Assembly (NCBI GenBank): GCA_041859045.1 | Contig: JBHELB010000063.1 | Coordinates: 25,220-89,219, forward strand | DNA length: 64,000 nt | Direction of reading: 5' to 3' | From: JBHELB01 sp041859045 | GTDB taxonomy: Bacteria; Hydrogenedentota; Hydrogenedentia; Hydrogenedentales; SLHB01 | In this document: piece by piece, positions 43,247-51,367 of the stretch | Position numbering within the stretch: the stretch's first letter is position 1 | Layout: every line of letters begins with the position of its first letter | The notes under the pieces: model-generated | What the model saw: only the letters and a program-made list of their open reading frames with translations | The model's database searches: none | Told to the model about the DNA's origin: nothing | Position numbers and translations under genes: made by a program

Positions 43247-43686
43247 AGCCGGCGCGCTTTGTTGTCGACAACTCGGTTGTAATGACTTGGTGCTTCGAAG
43301 ACGAAGCCAGCGACTACGCCGATATTGCTCTCCAAGGCCTGGAAAAGGGCGAGGCCATCGTGCCCGCGATCTGGCCGTTGGAGGTCGGTAATGTTCTGCT
43401 TGTGGCGGAGCGCAAACGTCGCCTCGGCAAGGCTGATGTGGTCCGGTTTCTCGAGCTGCTCAGCGCTCTGCCTATCCGTGTCGAGCAGGAAAGTCCCGAA
43501 CGTATGTTGACCGATATCATCGCCTTGGCTCGGGAACTGCAGCTTTCAACCTACGATGCGTCCTATTTGGACCTTGCCATGCGGTCAGGCTTGCCGATAG
43601 CGACTCAGGATAAGGCGCTTTTGAAAGCTGCCCACAAATGCGGCGTACCTGTGTTTGCCGAAAGAAGCTCTCGAAAGAAGTCATAG
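43243..43686 (+). CDS. VapC-like PIN-domain toxin RNase
   Basis: 147 residues. PIN fold with acidic residues in VVDNSVVMTWCFEDE (first Asp), PAIWPLEVGNVLLVAE (conserved Glu), STYDASYLDLAMRSGLPIAT (YDAxYLxLA motif with Asp) and TQDKALLKAA (final Asp). The four acidic positions expected for Mg2+-dependent RNA cleavage appear intact, so it is likely active. Coupled to its antitoxin by a 4-bp overlap. Convergent with the nuclease operon to the right. Confidence 0.93.
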   Translation: MKPARFVVDNSVVMTWCFEDEASDYADIALQGLEKGEAIVPAIWPLEVGNVLLVAERKRRLGKADVVRFLELLSALPIRVEQESPERMLTDIIALARELQLSTYDASYLDLAMRSGLPIATQDKALLKAAHKCGVPVFAERSSRKKS

Positions 43687-43779
43687 CCTCTGGCAAACCC
43701 CGTATGTCGAGCGACTTCACGGGAGCATCCGGCGCGAGAGCACCGGCCACGTCTTTGTCTTCCATGGACCAAATGGGGT

Positions 43780-44280
43780 CTATAAGGCCGCTTCTCGCGC
43801 TGCCCAGATGGCCTCGCCGAGTTGGCTGATGTAGGTTTTCGTCCAGCCGCGCACGTTCGCGCCGAAGAAGAGGTAAAGGACAGATTCTACGATGGCCGCG
43901 ATCTCCTGAGGGGAGGCTGCGCGGTCCATGAGAAGGGTGATCGCGGCGGCTTCGATGTCGCACTCGTGTTCGGCGAGCTCACTCCCGAGACCAAGTAGAG
44001 AGGCCTTGGCGACGGCCGTGCGTATCCGCGGGTATGCCTCTATCTGCCAATCTTCCACTCTGTCTGGTAGCGGGAAGCGCTTGAAAAGGGGAACTGTCTG
44101 AAAGGACAAGAACTGAAGTTCTTCGTCAGAAGACGAAACCTCTTTCAGCTGGGCGGCCTCATCCTCGGCGTATCGCTCTTGCAGACGGACGAGACAGCGA
44201 TTGAGGTAGTCGAGCGCCGCCTGCGCTGCGGTCTGCTCGCTTTCGCGTCCGTGAACATGTCGCGGCGGCTCTTGCTTCAC
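43780..44280 (-). CDS. Unknown helical protein, last gene of sigma54-controlled nuclease operon
   Basis: 166 residues from GTG 44280, whose start overlaps the metallo-beta-lactamase stop by 4 bp (GTGA). I do not recognise a family. Features: predicted mostly helical; motifs LDYLNRCLVRLQERYAEDEA, a central VEDWQIEAYPRIRTAVAKAS, and VRGWTKTYISQLGEAIWAAR at the end; few Cys or His, no signal or membrane helix. It could be a regulatory or adapter subunit for the nucleases encoded upstream. Longer in-frame starts inside the previous gene are unlikely. Confidence 0.7.
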   Translation of the reverse strand: MKQEPPRHVHGRESEQTAAQAALDYLNRCLVRLQERYAEDEAAQLKEVSSSDEELQFLSFQTVPLFKRFPLPDRVEDWQIEAYPRIRTAVAKASLLGLGSELAEHECDIEAAAITLLMDRAASPQEIAAIVESVLYLFFGANVRGWTKTYISQLGEAIWAAREAAL

Positions 44281-45614
44281 AGGGACGCGGCGACTCCGTC
44301 GTCGAGGAAGCGTATCTTGTCTTCCGGGGCTACTTGGACGAAGTTTTCCGGGGCCGAGGTATGAATCGGAATAACCCATTTGGGGTCGAGTTTCTCGATT
44401 ACCATTCGGAGCGTCTCCGGGGTGGCGTGGCCGCTGGTGTGCAGATCGCACCGGGACATCCCTGCCTCTTGGGCAAACGCCAGAAGTTTGCTGGTTTCGG
44501 AATCCTTCTCATATCCTTTCCACTGCGAAAAGACCAGCACGCCGCCGGAAAGCGTATTGCCTCCGTTGAGGCTGTGAATATGCTCAAGGGTTTCCCGCAT
44601 CGAAGGCCGCACCACCAAGATCATTTTCTCTGGACTCTCGGCGATCTCCTGCTTTGTGATCTTCCAATTCTGGTATATATACGCATCCTTCTTCTTGCGT
44701 TCCTCGCTCATCTTGTTCATCAGATAGCTAAGAAAAAGGACTCGAAGTTCGGCGTAGTCCTCGCTAGGGTGTGGAAGATTGTTGTGTTCTAGAGCGTTCA
44801 AAGAGGCCAGGACGTGGGCCACGTACTGATCAACCACAAACGTGCGCCCAGTCTTTCTTGCCGCGCGGAAAAACGTCACTAGGCGGTCGATGTTCTGGCC
44901 TGATTGGCAAACGAGTATGGGGCCGTTAGTTTTCTTGATAAGGTCTACTGCTTCGTACTCGAGTTGTTCCTCCGTCTTTACCTCTTCACAGCCCCGGGAC
45001 AGCATCGTGCCCTCGATGAGCAGCGCATCCACGCGCTTGGGCGCGTTGTTGACTAAGTAAGTCGTCTTTTTCCCGTGGCGCCCGTGACCGCGGAAGTCTC
45101 CGGTATAGATGAGTGTCTTGTCGCCCGCCTCGATGGCGTAGTGGAGCGCTCCGGGCGCGCTATGGTCGGCCAAATACGGAGTGACGCGAAACTCCCCGCA
45201 GCTGCACCCGCGTCCTGCTTCCACAGTTTGGACGCAATTGGGTAGCGCGTCTTGGCCTGTGAAGCTGTAGGTAATGTTGATAAGCGTCTTCGCCGTTTGG
45301 GAGAGGTAGATCGGGATATCCGGGCGGACGCAGTTCAGCAGCCCGTAGTGATCAAGATGGGCATGCGAAATGAAAATGCCATCCACGCGCGGAGCGTGTT
45401 CGTCGTACCGATAGAGCCCTGGGATGTTAGGCAGCAGCCCTTCGTCCATTAGCTCCGAAATCGGGCGCTGCAAAATGGATTTGGGATTGTATGGAGCGCC
45501 GTCCGGACCCGCCAGGGGCAGCCCAAAGTCCAGAAGGATACGGCTCTGCCCTGCGCTCAGCTCAACGCAGGTTCCGCCAATCTGCTTGGCTCCGCGGTGG
45601 ATGGTAATGTTCAT
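44277..45614 (-). CDS. RNase J-like metallo-beta-lactamase (beta-CASP) nuclease
   Basis: 445 residues. MBL motifs: ILLDFG (about 26-31), HAHLDH at 84-89, ADHSAPGALHY, TGDFRGHG; beta-CASP region with VCQSGQNIDRLVTFFRAARK and SGHATPETLRMVIEKLDPKW, WVIPIHTSAPENF, which correspond to the RNase J HVSGHA and PVHGE end blocks. It is shorter than RNase J (about 550) and lacks its C-terminal domain. Predicted RNA or DNA exo/endonuclease. Two-base gap after the PD-(D/E)XK gene and coupled to the next gene. Confidence 0.9.
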   Translation of the reverse strand: MNITIHRGAKQIGGTCVELSAGQSRILLDFGLPLAGPDGAPYNPKSILQRPISELMDEGLLPNIPGLYRYDEHAPRVDGIFISHAHLDHYGLLNCVRPDIPIYLSQTAKTLINITYSFTGQDALPNCVQTVEAGRGCSCGEFRVTPYLADHSAPGALHYAIEAGDKTLIYTGDFRGHGRHGKKTTYLVNNAPKRVDALLIEGTMLSRGCEEVKTEEQLEYEAVDLIKKTNGPILVCQSGQNIDRLVTFFRAARKTGRTFVVDQYVAHVLASLNALEHNNLPHPSEDYAELRVLFLSYLMNKMSEERKKKDAYIYQNWKITKQEIAESPEKMILVVRPSMRETLEHIHSLNGGNTLSGGVLVFSQWKGYEKDSETSKLLAFAQEAGMSRCDLHTSGHATPETLRMVIEKLDPKWVIPIHTSAPENFVQVAPEDKIRFLDDGVAASL

Positions 45615-45616
45615 AG

Positions 45617-46573
45617 TCAGCTTGCCCGCATCTGTTTAGTTCGCGTATCCCATACTTCAACACGATTGGATCCCAATTCATCGCAAAGCCGTTGATGGTG
45701 CCCGTCGTCCGTCGGGTTCCAGTCCTTGGTCTGAAAGACAAGCAAGACCGGCTTAGTATCTATGCGCTCTGGAGTAAGCCCCTGCAAATCGTTGTACCTT
45801 TTCTTGAAACCCAGCTTTACCATATTCTCTGCAATGCGTCGGTAGCTGTCGCAAATCTCCGCCTTGCAGCTCTCCAGAAAGTCTCGGTATTCTTGCATCT
45901 GCTGGAGTATCTTGGGTTCTCCATTTGCACGGAGAGCAGTGTTAGTGTCGAGTTTGGCTTCCACAAACCGAAGACGCCAGTCAGGGGAGTCAGGGGCTCC
46001 GAGTTTCACGACTTGAGCAAGGTCTATGCGCTTTCCCACGGTTTTGGTCTTGGCCTCTTTGTTCGTGTTTGGCGCGCTGAAGGCAATCTCCAGGTCTATC
46101 AAGGGCATCGCGCTACTAATCGCGCTACTACTTGTATATTCGTATAGTGCCTTTTTTTCTCCCTCGACGAAATCCTTGAACGTCTTTTCGCGATCTCCGA
46201 TAACTTCCTTTGTGAAACCCCAACTCTTCTTAGTCGGGCCTTCGTCCATCAGGATCAGGTCGTTGCCCTCCGGTTGAAGCGCGACATAGTCCTCCTTTTC
46301 TTTGCCTTCTTCGTCTTGGCCTCGAGAATAGTTGAGCCCAACATATCTCCGGTGAATTTTGAACCGCATCTTTTTGCCTTCCGGGTTGTATTCCAACCCG
46401 CGGCAACCGCGCCAGTAGAAATGCACGTGTCCATCTCGGATAAACATCTGAAAACCACTTTCGCGGTCCACCAGCGCCTTGCCCGCTTCATGCTCAGTGA
46501 TGAATTTCTTGACCTTCGCGCATCGCGCATCGTCAAGGCCCCGGGAGAATGTGTACTTCTTCGCGTCGGTCAT
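45617..46573 (-). CDS. PD-(D/E)XK-type nuclease
   Basis: 318 residues from ATG 46573, with AAGGAGA 8 bases upstream. Candidate catalytic core: D184 in KRIDLAQVVK, E205-x-K207 in RLRFVEAKLDTN, and a following helix QQMQEYRDFL, the D-(E)xK-Q pattern of PD-(D/E)XK restriction-type nucleases. The N-terminal half (1-160) is of unknown fold, with aromatic segment HVHFYWRGCRGLEYNP. No HTH seen. Second gene of the operon after the AAA+ ATPase, with a 140-bp gap before it in which I see no hairpin. Confidence 0.75.
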   Translation of the reverse strand: MTDAKKYTFSRGLDDARCAKVKKFITEHEAGKALVDRESGFQMFIRDGHVHFYWRGCRGLEYNPEGKKMRFKIHRRYVGLNYSRGQDEEGKEKEDYVALQPEGNDLILMDEGPTKKSWGFTKEVIGDREKTFKDFVEGEKKALYEYTSSSAISSAMPLIDLEIAFSAPNTNKEAKTKTVGKRIDLAQVVKLGAPDSPDWRLRFVEAKLDTNTALRANGEPKILQQMQEYRDFLESCKAEICDSYRRIAENMVKLGFKKRYNDLQGLTPERIDTKPVLLVFQTKDWNPTDDGHHQRLCDELGSNRVEVWDTRTKQMRAS

Positions 46574-46713
46574 GTGGAATTTCTCCTTAATGTGTTGAGC
46601 CCCCAAGCTAGTCCGAATACCCTATGCCATGACTGCTTTGGGATCAACTTAGTCTCTCGATTGTGGTTCTTCGTACTGTTACGATGTCGCTCGCGGTCCA
46701 TTCCAAACGGTTG

Positions 46714-48642
46714 CTACTCAACCGTCTTCTGAAAACCGATTCGACGCGCGCCAACGCTATTCGTTTGGGCTTGGCTAATAAGGGCAAGCGACTGCCGGAA
46801 GTCGTCCATGCGCACCCTTGCCGTCGCTCCGGCCCTTCGAAGCGCAATGCGCGCCGCATTGAGAACGACGTTCTTAATCTCGCCCCCGGACAGGTCATTT
46901 TCGGACAGGATATCGATGCTCACATCCGCCGCGAGGGGCAACTGGCTTGGAATGATCCGGCGGAATATCTCGCGCCGCGCCTGCTTGTCAGGCCGCCGGA
47001 ATTCCACTCTTGCGGAGATGCGGCGGTCGAGGGCCTTGTCCAAGCTGAGCAGGCGGTTTGTGGCCAGAATGCAGACCCCGTCAAATCGCTCCAGCTCTTG
47101 CAGCAACACGTTGACGTCGCGCACCTCCCAGGTTTTCGCGCCGACGTCGCGGTCAAAGAACATCGCGTCCGCTTCGTCCCACAGAAGGACCGCCTTCTTT
47201 TGGCGAGCCTCGCGAAAGATTCGCGCGATGTTCTTTTCGGTTTGGCCTACCAGGCAGTTTTGCAGCTTTGAATAGTCCGCCACCAGCAAAGGACGGTCGA
47301 GTTCGCCTGCAACCGCCTCGGCGGCGGCCGTCTTTCCAGTACCGGGCGGCCCCCAGAATAGAAGCGTCACCCCGCGTCCATACGACAGGCGGTCCGCAAA
47401 ACCCCAGGTGTTCATGAGCACGTCGCCATGCCTTGCCTGCACAAGGGCCGTATCGAGCGCCTCATGGACGTCGGGCGACAACACGAGCTGGTCGAGGCGC
47501 GCGTTGCCTGGTCCTGCGTGGTGGTCGTCGCGGGCGCGGCGCTCTTCAGTATCCGCGAGACCGAGGGTCTTCAGTATTGTCGGCGTCACCTCGAATTCGG
47601 TCTGCTGAAGTTCCGCGGGATTGTCGGTCAGAAAAGGGTCCACACCACCGCTGGGTTGAATGAACTCATGTCTCCTCAAGAACCCATCCGACCGCAGCAG
47701 CTGAATGCAGCCTTGGGGCCCCATCTCCGGCGAACTCGCGATCTGCGAAAGACTCGACCCTTTGAACAGGGTATGTTCATTCGAGGAATGACTGAGTTCC
47801 TTGGCGAGAAGGGTCAAGAGAATGGCCAGGCGCGGCTTTGTGACGACCCGGGGCGCGGCGGTCTTGCCGTGGATGAGTCTGCTAATGGCCCATTCGGGGT
47901 GCGCTTTGGTCGTGGTCAGGAATCTGTCGATCAGACTGTCGAGCTTGCGATGAAACTTCTGGTACTCGATCTGGCGATTCCTGCGAAATATCCCGTCGGC
48001 GGCCTCTGTCTTGCTGCCCGCCGCCGCAAGCACCTGCTCCAAGTACCCGTAGAGTTCCCGCTCACGCTTGACCGGCCAGCCCGCGTCCGAGTCGTCCTCT
48101 TCGGTCAGGGCAGTAGTCATCAGCAAGGGGTCCAGAGAAACTTCCTTGCGCGCGGGGGGCGCGTCGGGTTCCTCTTCGATCAGGAAGCCGGTCCGGTACA
48201 AGCGCTTGCCAGAACAAAGCGCCCGCATGCCTGCCATCGCGCCTCGTGGCGAAAGCGAGAGTTCTTGAATGATTTCTCCACCCTCCGATGTAGTCCTCCT
48301 CAGAAGACCGACGCTGTTCAAGAGCAGCACGAGGACTATTTCACGCTCCACCCGTGAAAGACGGGCCTTGCGCATCCTGCGCGCAACCGCCACCGCATCG
48401 GCGCTTTGCGGTACAGCACAGTGCCAGTGCTTTTCCCAGGCACCCGCCGCTCGGCGGGCCTCCTTCCTGTCGCTGGCCCGCGAGGCCGAGTCCGCGAGCA
48501 ACTCAGCGAGTCGGGCCCGGGCCTCGAGCATAGAACGGCCAACGATGAGCAGATCGTCTACGCTGCGAAACGGCTGAGGGTCCGAAATCGGAAGCGATGG
48601 TTCGGGCTTCTTGTGAGTGGCGACTCGCGACATGCGCCCCAT
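46714..48642 (-). CDS. AAA+ ATPase with N-terminal helical/winged region
   Basis: 642 residues. C-terminal AAA+ domain: Walker A GPPGTGKT at 431-438, Walker B VLLWDEAD at 485-492, sensor-1 LATNR with N529, Arg-rich LDRRISARVEF (Arg finger). This FtsH/Cdc48-type core usually remodels proteins or nucleic-acid complexes. N-terminal 1-370 is helical, with repeats resembling winged-helix tails of prokaryotic AAA proteins (e.g. RVEREIVLVLLLNSVGLL). It is the first gene of the operon. ATG 48642 has GGAGA at 9-base spacing; a sigma54-type promoter lies just upstream. Confidence 0.88.
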   Translation of the reverse strand: MGRMSRVATHKKPEPSLPISDPQPFRSVDDLLIVGRSMLEARARLAELLADSASRASDRKEARRAAGAWEKHWHCAVPQSADAVAVARRMRKARLSRVEREIVLVLLLNSVGLLRRTTSEGGEIIQELSLSPRGAMAGMRALCSGKRLYRTGFLIEEEPDAPPARKEVSLDPLLMTTALTEEDDSDAGWPVKRERELYGYLEQVLAAAGSKTEAADGIFRRNRQIEYQKFHRKLDSLIDRFLTTTKAHPEWAISRLIHGKTAAPRVVTKPRLAILLTLLAKELSHSSNEHTLFKGSSLSQIASSPEMGPQGCIQLLRSDGFLRRHEFIQPSGGVDPFLTDNPAELQQTEFEVTPTILKTLGLADTEERRARDDHHAGPGNARLDQLVLSPDVHEALDTALVQARHGDVLMNTWGFADRLSYGRGVTLLFWGPPGTGKTAAAEAVAGELDRPLLVADYSKLQNCLVGQTEKNIARIFREARQKKAVLLWDEADAMFFDRDVGAKTWEVRDVNVLLQELERFDGVCILATNRLLSLDKALDRRISARVEFRRPDKQARREIFRRIIPSQLPLAADVSIDILSENDLSGGEIKNVVLNAARIALRRAGATARVRMDDFRQSLALISQAQTNSVGARRIGFQKTVE

Positions 48643-48681
48643 GGGCAGTGTTCTCCAGTTGCTTGTTGGTTTCTCGACATG

Positions 48682-48697
48682 AGCAACGGGCGTGCCA
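48682..48697 (-). promoter_or_regulatory. Sigma54 -24/-12 promoter of the AAA/nuclease operon
   Basis: On the minus strand TGGCACG (48691-48697), spacer CCCG, TTGCT (48682-48686): a perfect match to TGGCACG-N4-TTGCW. It lies 40 bp upstream of ATG 48642, giving a short 5' leader. It points away from the sigma54 activator gene at 48814, which is the obvious regulator. Confidence 0.9.
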
Positions 48698-48813
48698 ATG
48701 CCTAGCCCTTGTGGTTTCTCGGAAATGAAATTGCATTTGCTGGAAGAATGCTCAATACTTGCATCGTGTGAGTCAATTTCTGAACACTCGGCGCCAATAT
48801 GCCGGAGGGACTC

Positions 48814-50373
48814 ATGAAGACTACGGTCCAGTTGCCCCGGGTCGCGTTTACCACCAATGGAATGACAGGGGCCTGTTCAGCCGCCGCGTTGCTTGCGCGC
48901 TATCCCGACGCGACTTTGCGAATAACGAGCGCGCGCCATGTGATTCGGGCCCTTGTCGACCTCGCGGAATCGGCGTCGGCAGTAGGTGAACTCCACATCT
49001 GCGGCGTGGGCATTGAGGGGTCGTCCGCGGCCGCAGCCGAGGCGCTGCGCGCGCAGGTCCCAAAAAGGAACGCGCACTGGTACATAGAGCAGGGGGCTCC
49101 GGGATTCCCAGAGGCGGCCTCGCTCTTGCGCGGCGCGTGCCATCTTCACGTGGCGGCCGCGAATGAAACGCTGCCCGAGCTGGTGGCGAATGCGGTGCGA
49201 TTTCAGGGCCGGGAGCGTCTTGGGTTTTGGAAAGAGCTGACCACGCTGGACCGCGCAGGGAAGCGGGGCGCGTCCGAGCAGACACGCCTTTGGCAGCGGA
49301 TTATACCCGCCGCGAACGCGCGCTTTTTTCTTTTCGCCGATGACGCCGCAAATCACAAGGCGATACGTTGTCTGGCAGGTCTGGATGAGGTGGACGCCGA
49401 GTTGCAGGCGACCGCGAAAGAGTTTGAGCGCCATGGCAATCTATCGCTTCCGCTCGGGTCGAGCCCGGCGATGCTCGAGATCCGCAAGAGCATAGGTCGG
49501 CTGGGCGCGATTCCGGAGCCCGTGCTGATCTGCGGACCGACTGGGTCTGGCAAGGAACTCGTGGCGCGCGGACTGCACATCGCCAGCGGGCTCGCCGGAC
49601 GCTTTGTTGCGCTCAACTGCGCGGTTCTCGGCGGCAGTCCACAACTCGCGGAAGACCGTCTCTTTGGGCACGTGCGCGGCGCTTTCACCTCCGCAGACGC
49701 ATCAAAACCGGGCGCGTTTGAACAAGCCCATGAGGGAACCCTGTTTCTCGACGAAGTGGGCGAGTTGCCGCTCGAGGTGCAATCGCAATTGCTGCGCGTA
49801 TTGGAAGAAAAACAAGTTCGCCCGTTGGGCACGATGGAGACAAGGCCGGTGGACGTGCGTGTCGTCGCCGCGACCCATCGGAGCCTGGCCGACATGGTGC
49901 GGCGGAGCCTGTTTCGGGAGGACCTGTTCTATCGCCTCAACGTCCTCCAAATCACCGTGCCATCCCTGCGCGAGCGTCGCGAAGACATGCGCAGCATTGC
50001 GGCCGACGTTCGGAAGCGCCTTCAAGAGTCAGGTTACCCTCTCTCGCTCTCAGCACGGGATTGGGAGGCCATAGACCAATACCGGTGGCCAGGCAATATT
50101 CGCCAGTTCATAAATCTGCTCAAGCGCGCCGCTTACCTCGGAGCGCCCGTGCGAGACGTGATCGCGCGGGAACAGGCGGCGGACGCGGCGGCGGAACCGG
50201 AAGCGGGTCACGCTATGCTCCTGCCTTCAACGCCGGGTGAGGTTCGGCCTGCCGAGGAAATCTATGGAGATTATCTTCGCCATGTCTTAACGATTTTCGA
50301 CGGAAACGTTACGCGCGCCGCGGCCGCTCTCAAGTTGGCCAAGAACACCCTTCGACGATACTCCGCGCGCTGA
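48814..50373 (+). CDS. Sigma54-dependent activator with DHH-like N-terminal domain
   Basis: 519 residues. Residues 1-200: a divergent DHH-like phosphoesterase fold, TTNGMTGACSAAALLARYP followed by ITSARHVIRALVDL, similar in position to DGxTSAAL of DHH proteins, but the metal-binding aspartates are not retained, suggesting a binding rather than a catalytic domain. Residues 211-440: AAA+ activator domain, Walker A GPTGSGKE 241-248, loop GAFTSA 289-294 (GAFTGA variant), Walker B GTLFLDEVGEL 308-318, arginine-finger region. C-terminal Fis-type HTH (DGNVTRAAAALKLAKNTLRR). ATG 48814 has GGAGGG 4 bases upstream. Flanked by two sigma54 promoters pointing outward. Confidence 0.88.
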   Translation: MKTTVQLPRVAFTTNGMTGACSAAALLARYPDATLRITSARHVIRALVDLAESASAVGELHICGVGIEGSSAAAAEALRAQVPKRNAHWYIEQGAPGFPEAASLLRGACHLHVAAANETLPELVANAVRFQGRERLGFWKELTTLDRAGKRGASEQTRLWQRIIPAANARFFLFADDAANHKAIRCLAGLDEVDAELQATAKEFERHGNLSLPLGSSPAMLEIRKSIGRLGAIPEPVLICGPTGSGKELVARGLHIASGLAGRFVALNCAVLGGSPQLAEDRLFGHVRGAFTSADASKPGAFEQAHEGTLFLDEVGELPLEVQSQLLRVLEEKQVRPLGTMETRPVDVRVVAATHRSLADMVRRSLFREDLFYRLNVLQITVPSLRERREDMRSIAADVRKRLQESGYPLSLSARDWEAIDQYRWPGNIRQFINLLKRAAYLGAPVRDVIAREQAADAAAEPEAGHAMLLPSTPGEVRPAEEIYGDYLRHVLTIFDGNVTRAAAALKLAKNTLRRYSAR

Positions 50374-50387
50374 CGTGTTGGACGAAT

Positions 50388-50403
50388 TGGCATGACGGTT
50401 GCT
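50388..50403 (+). promoter_or_regulatory. Sigma54 -24/-12 promoter of the Cys-repeat gene
   Basis: TGGCATG (50388-50394), spacer ACGG, TTGCT (50399-50403), matching TGGCAYG-N4-TTGCW. It starts 15 bp after the regulator stop and about 50 bp before ATG 50454. Together with the site at 48682 it frames the regulator gene. Confidence 0.9.
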
Positions 50404-50453
50404 CCCTGCCTCCTGTCTAACAAGACGCGGACACATCAACAGGAGGAATCAAG

Positions 50454-50744
50454 ATGGGACACTGTAAGTACTGCGGCTCGAATACCGCGGCGGGCGGCCA
50501 CTGCGAACGCAGCCCCAGTGGAGGGCACGTCGTCTACCTTCCGAATCGGTGCATCTTCTGCAGCAGCCAGACAGCAGCCGGTGGGCACTGCTACCATAGC
50601 CCGACCAAACATCACGTCGTGGATATGGGGCCCACGCGATGCATATATTGCAGCTCGCAGACTTGCGGCGGCGGGTCATGCTCCAACAGCCCGACCGGAG
50701 GACACGTGACCGGGGGCGGGTTTGTCCCGGAAATTTCTGGATAG
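50454..50744 (+). CDS. Small triple Cys-rich repeat protein (zinc-ribbon-like)
   Basis: 96 residues made of three near-identical units of about 29 residues: HCKYCGSNTAAGGHC ... SGGHV, RCIFCSSQTAAGGHCYHSPT, RCIYCSSQTCGGGSCSNSPT. Each has CxxC, a third Cys about 10 residues later and a conserved His, so each could bind one metal. No family name known to me. AGGAGGA lies 6 bases before ATG 50454. First gene after the second sigma54 promoter. A zinc or redox sensor, or a nucleic-acid binder, is possible. Confidence 0.78.
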   Translation: MGHCKYCGSNTAAGGHCERSPSGGHVVYLPNRCIFCSSQTAAGGHCYHSPTKHHVVDMGPTRCIYCSSQTCGGGSCSNSPTGGHVTGGGFVPEISG

Positions 50745-50803
50745 GTCACCGGTCGCAGAGCACACCGCAAACCGAAATGCGCCGGGCGGAGGAGGAGATT
50801 GAG

Positions 50804-51208
50804 ATGAACCACGGAGGCGATTCCCTCCGCCCGGACCATGCTCGAACGCACAGCCGGGACTTTCCCGGATATTGGCTTAGCCCGGGTGGCGCGCGCTACG
50901 AACTCACCCCTGACGAGCATCATCGGGACTTCTTCCTGCAACACGGCGAACTCTTCTCCGGACGCCCGAACGAATGCGTAACGCTTGCGGAAGCCTATGA
51001 ACGCGGTTGGATTTCTATTCGTCGATGGGAGAATGGTCCATGGGCGATCGTGTGCGCGTCCTTCGAGAACAGCCGCAACCTACTGCGACAATGGGCACAA
51101 CATGTGCTCGCCCACTGGCCGCATGAGGCAAAAACGCAACTCCTCATCCGCACATTCGAGGACCAACCCCTACCCGAGACGATCTTCCTTGACCACCTGC
51201 TCCGGTAG
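50804..51208 (+). CDS. Hypothetical protein of the sigma54 island
   Basis: 134 residues from ATG 50804, selected because GGAGGAGA (50790-50797) precedes it; the frame is open from 50639 but that part overlaps the Cys-repeat gene. No recognised family. Features: YWLSPGGARYELTPDEHHRD, LAEAYERGWISIRRWENGPW, and LLIRTFEDQPLPETIFLDHL, an alpha/beta profile with acidic and aromatic patches, no signal or membrane segment. 59 bp after the Cys-repeat gene and probably cotranscribed. Confidence 0.68.
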   Translation: MNHGGDSLRPDHARTHSRDFPGYWLSPGGARYELTPDEHHRDFFLQHGELFSGRPNECVTLAEAYERGWISIRRWENGPWAIVCASFENSRNLLRQWAQHVLAHWPHEAKTQLLIRTFEDQPLPETIFLDHLLR

Positions 51209-51367
51209 CCGCCTTGCGAAGGCGCGGACCATCACGAAACATTTGCTCGCGCGGCCCGTGGCCGGCTTCCTGGGATCGAGAAGGCCGTGACAATGCCTTC
51301 GGCGTCGATATAGGCGCTTGGCCGAACTTCACCGATCAGAGGCGGCGTCCGGGCTGGGATTGGCAAA

